A DNA stretch of 64,000 nt from Thiocystis violascens DSM 198 (GTDB lineage: Bacteria; Pseudomonadota; Gammaproteobacteria; Chromatiales; Chromatiaceae), in NCBI RefSeq assembly GCF_000227745.2, contig NC_018012.1:2907501-2971500 (forward strand). Reading direction: 5' to 3'. The notes below the pieces were generated by a model. That model had not been told where the DNA came from. It did not search any database and saw only the letters and a program-made list of their open reading frames with translations. How positions within the stretch are numbered: the stretch's first letter is position 1; every line of letters starts with the position of its first letter. Shown one piece after another: positions 1 through 7,698 of the stretch. The position numbers were made by a program, and so were the translations under genes.

Positions 1-248
1 AGATTCCGAAGCAAGAGTTCACCGCCGCGTTCAAGGAACAGGCGGTGAAGCGGGTCAAGGACGGCAAACGCGTGAGCGCGGTGGCCAAGGAGATGGGTCT
101 GGTCGAGCAGACCCTGCGCCACTGGGTGAAGGCGTTCGATGCCGGCACGCTCAACGGCGCGGGCATCAGGAAGGTCACGCCGGAGGCGATGGATCTGTCG
201 CGTCTGCGCGCGGAGAACGCGCGGCTCAAACGCGAGGTCGAGATCTTA

Positions 249-476
249 CAAAACCGCCCTCGCGGGTTTTCCTGCGCCCGATGGATAGAAACAGGCAGTC
301 GCCTACACTCATGGTCGGCACGGACATTGGCCGCCTGCTTTTTGGAGGCATTGACCCCGTCAAAAAACCTGGCCCAGGGGAAGCTGCGGACCCAATTGTG
401 GTGGCACATTGCGTGACCCCGTTTAGGAAAGTGATCTGATCCGAGTCCCCGTCCGTTGCATGGACAGTCCATCGTC
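249..476 (+). ncRNA. candidate bridge-RNA region of the IS110-family element
   Basis: Noncoding left end of the IS110-family element. IS110-group elements are known to transcribe a structured bispecific guide RNA from this position. Near the left edge, AAAACC and GGTTTT around 250-271 can form a hairpin. A 9-base match to the right flank (TTAGGAAAG) lies at 423-431. I cannot fold or align the RNA here, so this rests on position and family. Confidence 0.4.
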
Positions 477-1793
477 ATGCCGATGGAGGCGACCCTGTCT
501 GACCAACGCCGCACCACGAAGCCCGCAAGACTTCCCGTCATCCATGAACGCGCCGCCGGCATCGACATGGGTTCGCGGTTCCATGTTGTCGCGGTGGGGG
601 CTGACCGTTGCGACGAACCCGTCAAAACCTTTCAAGCGTTCACGGGCGACCGCGTCCGGCTAGCGGACTGGCTCCAGTCGCTGGGAATCGAGACGGTCGC
701 GATGGAATCGACGGGCGTTTCTTGGGTGGCGGCGGACGAAATCTTCGAGGATCGTGGCCTGGAGGTCATCGTGGCCAATGCGCGCGAGGCGCGCGCGGTG
801 CCGGGACGCAAGAGTGATGTCAACGATGCCCAGTGGCGGCAACGCCTTCATGCCTGCGGGCTGCTGCGGGCCCGCTTTCGCCCCGGATCAGACATTGCCG
901 CGTTGCGCGCCGATGTGCGGCGACGGGAGCGGCCTATCGATGATGCGGCGGCGCACATCCAGCACCTGCAGAAGGCACTCACCTTGATGAACCTGCAGTT
1001 GCAGCCTGTCGTCACTGACGTGACCGGCACGACCGGCATGAAGAGCATCCGCGCCATGGTCGGCGGCGAGCGTGACCCGCAAGGACTGGCGACCCGACGC
1101 GACGTTCGTTGCAAAGCGGACACGCAGACCGTCTGCGCCGCCTTGGTGGGCAACGACCAGCCCGAGCCTGTCTTCGCGCTGACCCAAGCCTTGGCCTTGT
1201 ATGATGTTGACCAGACGCGCGTTGAAACATGTGACGCCCGGATCCAGCAGGTCTTGGCAGGGCTCAACGCCGGGAAGGACATGCCCGACGAGCCGTTGCC
1301 CAAGCCCCGCCATCGCACCACTCAACCTAATGCGGTCAACTTTAATGTTCGGGAGGCTTTGGACCAATTGGTCGGCGTCGATTTGACGCAGATCCATGGC
1401 GTCGGCTCCTCTCTGGCTCTCCGCCTGATGACCGAATGCGGTACCGACCTGAGTCGCTGGCCCAGCGCCAAGCATTTCACTGCGTGGCTGACGCTGGCGC
1501 CGGGGAGCAAAAGCAGCGGGGGCAAGGTCCTGTCGGCCCACACGCGTCAAACGACCAACCGCGTTGCCGCACACCGGCGGCTGGCCGCCGTCACGCTTGG
1601 GCGGACGGACACCGCGTTGGGCGCCTTTGACCGAAGGCTGTCGGCGCGGGTTGGTCAGTCCAAGGCGGTGACTGCGACGGCCCGCAAGATCGCGGTGCTG
1701 TTCTACAACGCCATGCGCTTCGGCATGGATGACCGCGATCCTGGGGCGGACCAGTACGAACGCCAAGACCGTGACCGCGTCATCAAGCAATGA
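477..1793 (+). CDS. IS110-family transposase (DEDD recombinase)
   Basis: 438-residue transposase/recombinase that moves its own element through a circular intermediate. The N-terminal RuvC-like DEDD domain shows AGIDMGSRFHVVAV (first Asp), AMESTGVSW (Glu) and RKSDVNDAQ (Asp). The C-terminal Tnp20 domain shows IHGVGSSLALRLMTECG and a Ser-rich APGSKSSGGK, the usual site of the catalytic serine. ATG 477 is chosen, with another ATG at 483; an in-frame TTG at 456 is less likely. The frame is intact, so the element may still be active. It sits between the two halves of an IS3 orfA. Confidence 0.88.
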   Translation: MPMEATLSDQRRTTKPARLPVIHERAAGIDMGSRFHVVAVGADRCDEPVKTFQAFTGDRVRLADWLQSLGIETVAMESTGVSWVAADEIFEDRGLEVIVANAREARAVPGRKSDVNDAQWRQRLHACGLLRARFRPGSDIAALRADVRRRERPIDDAAAHIQHLQKALTLMNLQLQPVVTDVTGTTGMKSIRAMVGGERDPQGLATRRDVRCKADTQTVCAALVGNDQPEPVFALTQALALYDVDQTRVETCDARIQQVLAGLNAGKDMPDEPLPKPRHRTTQPNAVNFNVREALDQLVGVDLTQIHGVGSSLALRLMTECGTDLSRWPSAKHFTAWLTLAPGSKSSGGKVLSAHTRQTTNRVAAHRRLAAVTLGRTDTALGAFDRRLSARVGQSKAVTATARKIAVLFYNAMRFGMDDRDPGADQYERQDRDRVIKQ

Positions 1794-1914
1794 CACCGAC
1801 GCGCCGCCGCATTCGGTTTCACCCTGCAGGAGGGCCGCCCCGCAAGGTGTTTCTTAGGAAAGCGACGGCGTACCCTTCGGCTTCGCTCAGGACAGGCTTC
1901 GCGCGAGAGGCGTT

Positions 1915-2806
1915 GTGAAGTACGCCTGGATTGATGCGCACCGCCAGGCATTCGCCTTGAGCGAGCTCTGCGAGGTGCTGGCGGTCAGCGTCAGCGGCTA
2001 CCGCGCCTGGAAGCGTGGCGGCACCGCAGATCGTTAGGGCCTGACGAATGCCCAACGGCTGGCCTTGATTCAGTCCATCCATGCTGAACTCAAGGGAGTC
2101 TACGGCAGCCCGCGGATGGTGCATGAACGGCGCGCCCGGGGCTTCTCGGCGAGCAAGGCGCGGGGGGAACGGCTGATGCGCGAGCACGGCATCCGGGGGC
2201 GCCACAAGCGCCGCGATAAGGCCACGACCGACTCCAAACACAGCCTGCCGGTGGCCGACAACCGGCTCGCGCGCGACTTCACCCCGAGCGGCCCGAATCA
2301 GGTCTGGAGCGCCGACATCACCGACCTGTGGACGGATGAAGGCTGGCTGTACTTGGCCATCGTGCTGGACCTGTTCAACCGCGAGGTCGTGGGCGGGTCG
2401 CTGAAGCCGCGCATGACGGCCGACCGCGTGACCGACGCGCTGACCATGGGTGGGTTTCGACGCCAGACGGCCCCCGGGCTGATCCACCATTCCGATCGGG
2501 GGAGCCAGTACGCCAGTCATGCCTTCCAGGCCAAGCTGGCGCAGGACGGCATGGTCTGCTCGATGAGCCGCAAGGGGAACTGCTGGGACAACGCCCCGAC
2601 CGAGAGCTGGTTCAACAGCTTCAAGCACGCGCGCGTCTTTCGGGGAGCGCTTCGCCACCCGGGACGCCATGAAGGCCACAGCCTTTGAGTACATCGAGGT
2701 GTTCTACAACCGCAAGCGTCTGCATTCCACCCTCGGGTACACCTCACCGGTTCAGTTTCTGAAAGACTGGATCAGCACTCAGCAGAGAGAAAAACAGGTC
2801 GCATGA
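1915..2806 (+). pseudogene. IS3-family orfB transposase, inactivated
   Basis: Integrase-core (rve, DDE) transposase of IS3 copy A. It begins with the GTG overlapping the orfA stop (VKYAWIDAHRQ). HTH_21 follows, with ELKGVYGSPRM and the GIRGRHKRR stretch, and then the rve core with NQVWSADITDLWT and HHSDRGSQYAS and the final NAPTESWFNS. Two lesions kill it: a TAG at 2035-2037, 40 codons in, and an extra T in the run near 2637-2640. After that run the C-terminus (FATRDAMKATAFEYIEVFYN) continues in another frame to the TGA at 2804-2806. Copy B reads through the position of the first stop, so that stop is a later mutation. Confidence 0.85.
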
Positions 2807-2845
2807 ACACACTCTCTTGGAAGACGAAAAACCGAGGGAACCTCA

Positions 2846-3469
2846 TACTGGCTGCCGCGGTCGGAATGGTGAATCAGGCCCGGCGCCGGCTTGCGTCGGA
2901 ACCAGGCCATGGTCAGCGCATCCGTGACGATGTCGGCCGTCATGCGCGGTTTCAGCGACCACCCCACCACCTCGCGATTGAATCGATCCAGCACGATGGC
3001 CAGATACAGCCAGCCTTCATCGGTCCACAGGTAGGTGATGTCGGCCGTCCACACCTGATTCGGAGCGCCAGGGGTGAAGTCGCGTTTTAGCAGGTTGTCG
3101 GCCACCGGCCGCGTCTGTTGGGAGTCGGTCGTAACCTTGTAGCGCCGCTTGTGACGCCCACGAATCCCGTGCGTGCGCATCAATCGTTCCACCCGTTCCT
3201 TGCTCGCCGAGAAACCCCGTGCCCGTAGCTCTCGCGCCATGCGCGGGCTGCCGTCGGCGCCCTTGATCTCGGCGTGGATGGATTGCATCAGGACCAGCAT
3301 CTGGGCATCGGTGAGTCCTTTGCGATCAGGCTTGCCACCGTGTTTCCAGGCCCGGTAGCCGCCGATGCTGACCGCCAGCACCGCACACATCGCGGTCAGA
3401 TCGAACGTCGGGCGTTGCGCGTCAATCCAGGCAGACTGAACAGCGCATCCCTCGCGAAGCCTGTCCTGA
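2846..3469 (-). pseudogene. IS3-family orfB fragment (copy B), both ends lost
   Basis: Minus-strand relative of copy A orfB, reading from about 3441 (VQSAWIDAQ) through HTH_21 and the rve motifs VWTADITYLWT and HHSDRGSQY. It breaks off at 2846, where the right end of copy A begins, so about 80 C-terminal residues are missing, including the catalytic Glu. Its 5' side is cut at 3470 by the IS5-family element. Beyond that element only weak similarity continues (about 4667-4690) and no orfA is found. The start position that is GTG in copy A is GTT here. Confidence 0.8.
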
Positions 3470-4663
3470 GAGGGTGTAGACAAAAATAATTGAGCTGCTA
3501 TTTGTATACCAGTCTACAACTGAGCTGGTGTGCGCTGATGTCGAAAGCTGGTCGTCCCCCCAAGATTCACGAGGCGGAGCAAGCGGTATTGCGTCAAATT
3601 GTCACGGATCGCCCGACCTCCACGCTGTCAGAGATTGCCCGGGAACTCGCGGCACGGACGGGAATCGAGGCTCATGAAGCAACGATTCGCAAGTCCTTGC
3701 GGGAGGCGGGCGTCACGCGCCTCCGGGGCGAGAGTGGTCTCGAGGCGCAAGCGCGCGCAACGCCGCGTCGGTATGGGTATACGGATGCGCATCGTCGCCA
3801 CGACCCCGACCAAAGCTACCCAAGTTGTCTGACCGATGCGGAGTGGGACTTGGTCGCCGCTCTCTTTGAGATGCCGGGCGGGCGGGGTCAACCGCCCCGC
3901 GTGTCGCGCCGGAGCATCCTGGAGGCGTGTTGCTACGTGGTGCGCACGGGGTGCGCGTGGCGGATGCTGCCGCACGATTTCGCGCCTTGGCAGAATGTCT
4001 ACAAGACGTTTCGCCGTTGGAGTGCGGCTGGGAAGTTTGAGCAGATGCATGATCGACTGCGGGGGCAATGGCGCGAACGCGAGGGGCGTGAGATCGCGCC
4101 GACGGCGGCGGTGCTGGATGCGCAATCGACCCGCGGCTCGCCGCAGGGTGGACCGAGCGGCTTTGATGCGGGCAAGCAGGTCAAGGGGCGCAAGCGCAGC
4201 CTGGTGGTCGATACCTTGGGGTTCGTGTTGGCGGTGAGCGTGGTCGCGGCCAATCTTCAGGACCGCGATGCCGCCTCGGGCGCCGTCGCTGACGCGGCCG
4301 CCAAGTACCCCCAGATCAACACGCTGTTTGTCGATAGCGCCTACGCCGGTCAATTTGCCCAAACCACCGAGCAGACCCACGCGATCCGCGTGGAAGTCGT
4401 GCGCCATCCAGCCAACAAAAGCGTTGGCTCCTGGCACGTGGACGGGGCGCCTGACCGAGTGGTGATCGCCAACGCCGACGGCTTCGTTCCGCTGCCGAAG
4501 CGCTGGGTTGTCGAGCGCACCCATGCGTGGAATGAGCGTGCCCGTCGATTGATCATGCATCATGACCGTCTGCCAGCGGTCTCCGAAACCTGGGTTTGGC
4601 TGGCGGAGGCGCGCATCCTGCTGCGGCGGTTGACCACAACGGTTTGATTTTGTCTACACCCTC
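3470..4663 (+). mobile_element. IS5-family insertion sequence, copy 1
   Basis: 1194-bp element with matching ends (GAGGGTGTAGACAAAA and its complement TTTTGTCTACACCCTC). It is flanked by TGA at 3467-3469 and 4664-4666, a 3-bp TNA-type target duplication as in the IS1031-like part of the IS5 family. It lies in the 5' part of the IS3 copy B fragment. An apparently identical copy is at 20884-22077. Confidence 0.9.
3538..4647 (+). CDS. IS5-family transposase, copy 1
   Basis: 369-residue DDE transposase. Residues 1-60 form an extra helix-turn-helix (MSKAGRPPKIHEAE, then ATIRKSLREAGVTRLRG). Next comes the DUF4096-type segment (CLTDAEWDLVAALFE) and the DDE_Tnp_1 fold, with candidate catalytic residues in AVLDAQSTRGSP, TLFVDSAYAG and WVVERTHAWNERARRL. 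ATG 3538 is preferred over an in-frame TTG at 3490, which lies closer to the terminal repeat. The frame is intact and matches copy 2 residue for residue, suggesting recent movement. Confidence 0.9.
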   Translation: MSKAGRPPKIHEAEQAVLRQIVTDRPTSTLSEIARELAARTGIEAHEATIRKSLREAGVTRLRGESGLEAQARATPRRYGYTDAHRRHDPDQSYPSCLTDAEWDLVAALFEMPGGRGQPPRVSRRSILEACCYVVRTGCAWRMLPHDFAPWQNVYKTFRRWSAAGKFEQMHDRLRGQWREREGREIAPTAAVLDAQSTRGSPQGGPSGFDAGKQVKGRKRSLVVDTLGFVLAVSVVAANLQDRDAASGAVADAAAKYPQINTLFVDSAYAGQFAQTTEQTHAIRVEVVRHPANKSVGSWHVDGAPDRVVIANADGFVPLPKRWVVERTHAWNERARRLIMHHDRLPAVSETWVWLAEARILLRRLTTTV

Positions 4664-4797
4664 TGAGGAAGGAGGGGTATTTGTTTACCAGCGAGGGAAA
4701 GCTACAAGAGCGTATCGCAATCGGGACGGATCGCCCAAGGATGTATTCGGTCAAGTCATCCATCCTTGGCGGAAAAAGCTTGGAACCCTAAAAAATA

Positions 4798-5015
4798 GGT
4801 GGACGAGGTGGACGAGGTGGACAACCCCAGCAACCACGCGGCCTAGAGCCTGTCCACCATGGAAGAAAGCAAGGTGGACGAGGTGGACGAGGTGGACAAA
4901 GCAAAAATCGTGAAAAATAACCGCCGTCCACCTCGTCCACCTGCCAGATAACGAGGTGGACAGCAATAAACCCGTGTGGTTGCTGGCCGCGTCCACCATG
5001 TCCACCTCGTCCACC
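4798..5015. repeat. Repeat array A: GGTGGACGA units in direct and inverted order
   Basis: Nine-base units GGTGGACGA stand three in a row at 4798-4824 and again at 4873-4899. Their complements (GTCCACCTC) follow at 4926-4941 and 4991-5015. A spacer CAGCAACCACGCGGCC is at 4828-4843 and its near-complement at about 4974-4991. The whole block is thus an imperfect nested palindrome. No reading frame stays open through it on either strand, and it precedes the phage-like gene cluster. Confidence 0.75.
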
Positions 5016-5033
5016 AGAAAAACCAAGGTTCTG

Positions 5034-5264
5034 AAAAAAATCCCGAGATCGACAGCGACGAAATCGGCGACAGCAAGAGGGACATCCGGGACAGCAAGCC
5101 CGGTCAGCGACCGCCACGGATAACCCTGTCCCGGCTGTCCCGGTTGCTTTTTGCCAACCGGGACAGCCTAAAGACCAGCAACCACGCGGCCGCGTCCCGG
5201 CTGTCCCGGCTGTCCCGGCAAAAAACGGAGATACCGAAAAAAATCCCGAGAGCGACAGCGAGAA
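5034..5264. repeat. Repeat array B: CTGTCCCGG units with the same spacer
   Basis: The architecture of array A with a different unit. CTGTCCCGG occurs in tandem at 5126-5143 and again across 5194-5218, with complements at about 5088-5096 and 5158-5166. The spacer CAGCAACCACGCGGCC is exactly repeated at 5176-5191. A direct repeat AAAAAAATCCCGAGA plus about 12 further similar bases brackets the array (5035 and 5236). A shared spacer with a swapped unit suggests either duplication followed by divergence or two binding specificities. Confidence 0.7.
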
Positions 5265-5390
5265 GGAGACCAAGACCCAGCAACCGCGCAGACAGCCCCC
5301 CCGCGCGGTTACCGTCGCTGGAAGAGATGCAGCGCCACCACATCCTCGCCAATCGCCGCGCTACCCCTGCACGACCTCGCCCTGCCCCGT

Positions 5391-5428
5391 GTTGACGGGT
5401 CGCGCTACCTTGGCGCTACACCGTCAAC
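5391..5428 (+). promoter_or_regulatory. Promoter with overlapping inverted-repeat operator
   Basis: TTGACG at 5392-5397 and GCTACA at 5415-5420 are spaced by 17 bases and could be -35 and -10 boxes. The -35 box lies inside GTTGACGG (5391-5398), whose exact complement CCGTCAAC is at 5421-5428, so a protein bound to the two half-sites would cover the promoter. The gene beginning at 5441 encodes a DNA-binding protein and is an obvious candidate autoregulator (inference). Confidence 0.5.
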
Positions 5429-5440
5429 CCGATACCGACC

Positions 5441-5800
5441 ATGAAGCCCACGTCCTTTCGTTTACCTGCCGACGCCCTGGAGCGACTGCGCGCCCTGACC
5501 CAATCCGGCGAAAGCATGGCATCCGTCTTTCAGCGGGCGCTGATCGCCCTGGAAGGATCGCCGCCCCCGGTCAGTCTTGACCGCTTGGCGGCGCGTCTGG
5601 ATGCCCTGGAAGCCCGCTTGCTTGCCTTGGAACGGGAACGCTTGCCGATCATGCCAGAGCGCCCGCCAATGATCGCGGGCGATCGTGACGCCGGCATCCT
5701 GTGGCGGTTTCAGTCAGGCGAAACCAAGCGCGCCATCGCCCGCCAGCTTGGCATCGCAGAATCCACTGTCCGCGCGGTACTGAAACGACGCGCGCTTTAA
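5441..5800 (+). CDS. Small two-domain DNA-binding protein (RHH-like plus HTH)
   Basis: 119-residue protein. Residues 1-40 (KPTSFRLPADALERLRALT...SVFQRALIALE) look like a ribbon-helix-helix fold. Residues 45-70 form a short Leu-rich coiled coil (LDRLAARLDALEARLLALE). Residues 88-119 (RFQSGETKRAIARQLGIAES then TVRAVLKRR) are a resolvase-type helix-turn-helix. Two DNA-binding folds in so small a protein is unusual. It is the first gene after the repeat arrays and follows a promoter with an inverted-repeat operator, so it may control the cluster or bind the arrays. The function is inferred from fold only. Confidence 0.6.
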   Translation: MKPTSFRLPADALERLRALTQSGESMASVFQRALIALEGSPPPVSLDRLAARLDALEARLLALERERLPIMPERPPMIAGDRDAGILWRFQSGETKRAIARQLGIAESTVRAVLKRRAL

Positions 5801-5828
5801 CCTCAGTTTCACTCAGGATCACTTGCAC

Positions 5829-6944
5829 ATGAACAAGAAAGCACTGCCCGCCATCCTCTCCCGCATCAAAAAACTTGCCGTACCGAAACCATTGCCGATC
5901 CTTCTCGAACGGCAAGACGAACTGACCGCGCGTCTCGACGATCTTCAGCGTCGGCATGCCGCCGAATCCGAAGCGTTGCGACAGGCGCAAGCCGATTTGC
6001 GAACGGCCCGCGCTGTCGAGATCCAGACGACCGAGACCGCCCGCGCCCGGCGCTGTGGCGCACTTGAAAAGAATGACGACGGCCATCTGACCCCGGACGC
6101 CGAAAGCGAATGCGCCCGGCGGGTTGCTGAGGTCCCCGAGCTGCAGGAAGCCCGGCTGTCCCTGCGTCGCGCCCAATCCCGCGTTGACGAAAGCGAGGTC
6201 CGGCTGAAGGCGATTGCCGACGAGCACGAGGCCGTTGACCGGGAACGGTACGCGCTCAAGGATGCCTGCGAGGGCGCAACGCTGGACGAACTCATAGCCC
6301 TGCAAAACCGCCTCGCCGCGGCGCGTGCCGAGGTGTCCAGTCTCACGGAGCGTCTGGACACGCTGAACGCGGTTCCCGTTGCGGCCTTACCGGATCTGAC
6401 CGCGACCGACGCGGCGCTGGCTGCGGCGCTGGCCAAGGTGGAACTTGGCGAAGCGGAGCCGGGCATCCTTCCCGCCCTGGAACGGCAACGGGAAACCGCC
6501 ATCCAGGCGCACGACCTGGCGAAAGCGGAACAGGCCCGCGCCGAGCTGCTGCGTCAAGGGCTGGCTTCCCGCCTGAATGCCGCGACGGCTGAGGCCGAAC
6601 GCCTGAAAGCCGGGCACAAGCTGGCGCTCGCGTGGCATCTGGAAGCCGAGTTGAACCGCACCGCGAACGCATACCGGGAGACGGCTGAACGCCTGTTCGA
6701 TCTTCGCGGACGGCTGATCGGCATGGGTCGCGTCCTGCAATATCGCGTGGACCACGATGCAGGGAGACGGCTCGGGATCGAAAGACCCACCTACGATTCC
6801 GCGCTCGGTGCCTGTCTGGTTGTGCCAGACGCCAGCTTGCCCGCGCTGGCGGGAATGGATTCCTTGCAGGATAACCGCCGCTTTCGCGAGGCGGCCCATG
6901 AGGCGGAACTGAATCGGTTGCGTCAGGCTGGCGTGGAGGTTTGA
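5829..6944 (+). CDS. Coiled-coil protein of a phage-like cluster, function unknown
   Basis: 371-residue soluble protein dominated by heptad-type helices (for example RLDDLQRRHAAESEALRQAQ and later AEAERLKAGHKLALAWHLEA). It has no signal peptide or membrane segment. The last 80 residues look more globular (RLIGMGRVLQYRVDHDAGRR and following). ATG 5829 is used. Only 28 bases separate it from the regulator upstream, and its stop lies 2 bases before the GTG of the protease-like gene downstream, so the three are probably co-transcribed. Phage scaffold or tail-assembly proteins have this look, but I recognise no family. Confidence 0.5.
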   Translation: MNKKALPAILSRIKKLAVPKPLPILLERQDELTARLDDLQRRHAAESEALRQAQADLRTARAVEIQTTETARARRCGALEKNDDGHLTPDAESECARRVAEVPELQEARLSLRRAQSRVDESEVRLKAIADEHEAVDRERYALKDACEGATLDELIALQNRLAAARAEVSSLTERLDTLNAVPVAALPDLTATDAALAAALAKVELGEAEPGILPALERQRETAIQAHDLAKAEQARAELLRQGLASRLNAATAEAERLKAGHKLALAWHLEAELNRTANAYRETAERLFDLRGRLIGMGRVLQYRVDHDAGRRLGIERPTYDSALGACLVVPDASLPALAGMDSLQDNRRFREAAHEAELNRLRQAGVEV

Positions 6945-6946
6945 CC

Positions 6947-7489
6947 GTGGCCCGGCTGCACATCTTCCGGCAGGGATGCCACGTCGCCATGAGCGGGGAA
7001 GCCGCCTGCTTTTCAGCGTCAGACCTGGCAGAGTGTGCCCGCGCCTATGATCCGCACCGCTACCCGGCCCCGCTGGTCTTGGGACACCCGGACAGCAACG
7101 GCCCGGCGTATGGTCATGTCGTCAAGCTGGACGCGACCGAGGGCGATCTGTTTGCCGAGGTGGAGCCGTCGCCAGCACTGAGGGATCTGGTCCAGGCGGG
7201 GCGCTTCAAGTTCCTGTCGGCGTCCTTCTGGCGCCCCCATTCACCCGGCAACCCCGCCCCTGGATCGTTGAGCCTGCGTCACGTTGGGTTCCTTGGCGCG
7301 CACCCGCCAGCGGTCAATGGGCTGGCACCGGTCGCCTTTGCCGAGAGCCTGATCGACTTTTCAGGGTGCGACCCCATCGAAACCGCCGCGCGCATCATGG
7401 CCGGACTGGACGCGCCCGCCCTGTCGTTTGCCGATGACGAGACCGAAACCGCCGCCCGGCGCATGTTGGGGCAGCGGATCGGCGGATAA
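6947..7489 (+). CDS. Mu gpI-like phage capsid maturation protease, short form
   Basis: 180-residue protein resembling the N-terminal protease domain of Mu gpI-type proteins, which process phage prohead scaffold. The family landmarks are present in order: an initial HIFRQGCHVAMSG strand, YDPHRYPAPLVLGHPDSNGP, AYGHVVKL, GRFKFLSASFW and the closing LRHVGFLGAHPPAVNGL. GTG 6947 is chosen because GGAGGT ends at 6940. The usual C-terminal scaffold half is almost absent, the family being roughly twice this length. No other head gene (portal, terminase, major capsid) is nearby, so it is either a prophage remnant or a part kept by a satellite. Confidence 0.7.
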   Translation: MARLHIFRQGCHVAMSGEAACFSASDLAECARAYDPHRYPAPLVLGHPDSNGPAYGHVVKLDATEGDLFAEVEPSPALRDLVQAGRFKFLSASFWRPHSPGNPAPGSLSLRHVGFLGAHPPAVNGLAPVAFAESLIDFSGCDPIETAARIMAGLDAPALSFADDETETAARRMLGQRIGG

Positions 7490-7698
7490 TCGAGGCCGCT
7501 TCAGCGGACCAACGCGTTTCGTTCAGTGCGACGAACGAAAAGCGCATTGAAGCCAACCGTGGGGGCGATCAGGCCCGGAGACGTTCCCCGTTGAACCGCC
7601 TTTCTCGACGAAAAACCAGCCATCCGAAAACGCGACAACAGGTTGAATGGAGTTGTAAAATCGACCGACTGACCAACGGTTTAACCAAAGGTGTCGGA

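Larger units (their letters stand above)
249..1856 (+). mobile_element. IS110-family insertion sequence inside IS3 orfA
   Basis: A segment of about 1.6 kb that interrupts IS3 orfA. CTTA is present at 245-248 and again at 1853-1856, so the exact edges are ambiguous within those four bases. There are no obvious terminal inverted repeats, as is usual for the family. The element has about 230 noncoding bases before the transposase and only about 60 after it, the layout of the IS110 group, whose left end encodes a bridge RNA, rather than of the IS1111 group. Confidence 0.82.
3..1918 (+). pseudogene. IS3-family orfA, split by IS110-family insertion
   Basis: The translated start (IPKQEFTAAFKEQAVKRVKD) and the following helix-turn-helix with LRHWVKAF are typical of IS3 OrfA, the DNA-binding partner of the DDE transposase. 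The frame runs from before the window to ...REVEIL at 248 and resumes at 1857 as RKATAY, so the two halves join cleanly if 249-1856 is removed. The 3' half carries 24 extra in-frame bases (encoding PSASLRTG) between the expected AY and FAREAL. The stop at 1916-1918 overlaps the GTG of orfB, the arrangement expected for programmed frameshifting to OrfAB. Confidence 0.8.
1..2845 (+). mobile_element. IS3-family element copy A, left end outside window, interrupted by an IS110-family element
   Basis: Remains of an IS3-family element reading on the plus strand. orfA occupies 1-248 and 1857-1918 and orfB occupies 1915-2806. The right end is placed at about 2845, because the next base resumes the sequence of a second, oppositely oriented IS3 orfB (copy B), and the outgoing sequence ends in CA as IS3 ends usually do. 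Copy A therefore appears to have inserted into copy B. The left end and its inverted repeat lie before the window. The copy is dead: orfA is split and orfB carries a stop and a frameshift. Confidence 0.8.

Noticed and set aside
4798..5264. CRISPR array
   Set aside because: Units are 9 bases, in tandem and inverted order, without regular unique spacers, and no cas gene is present.
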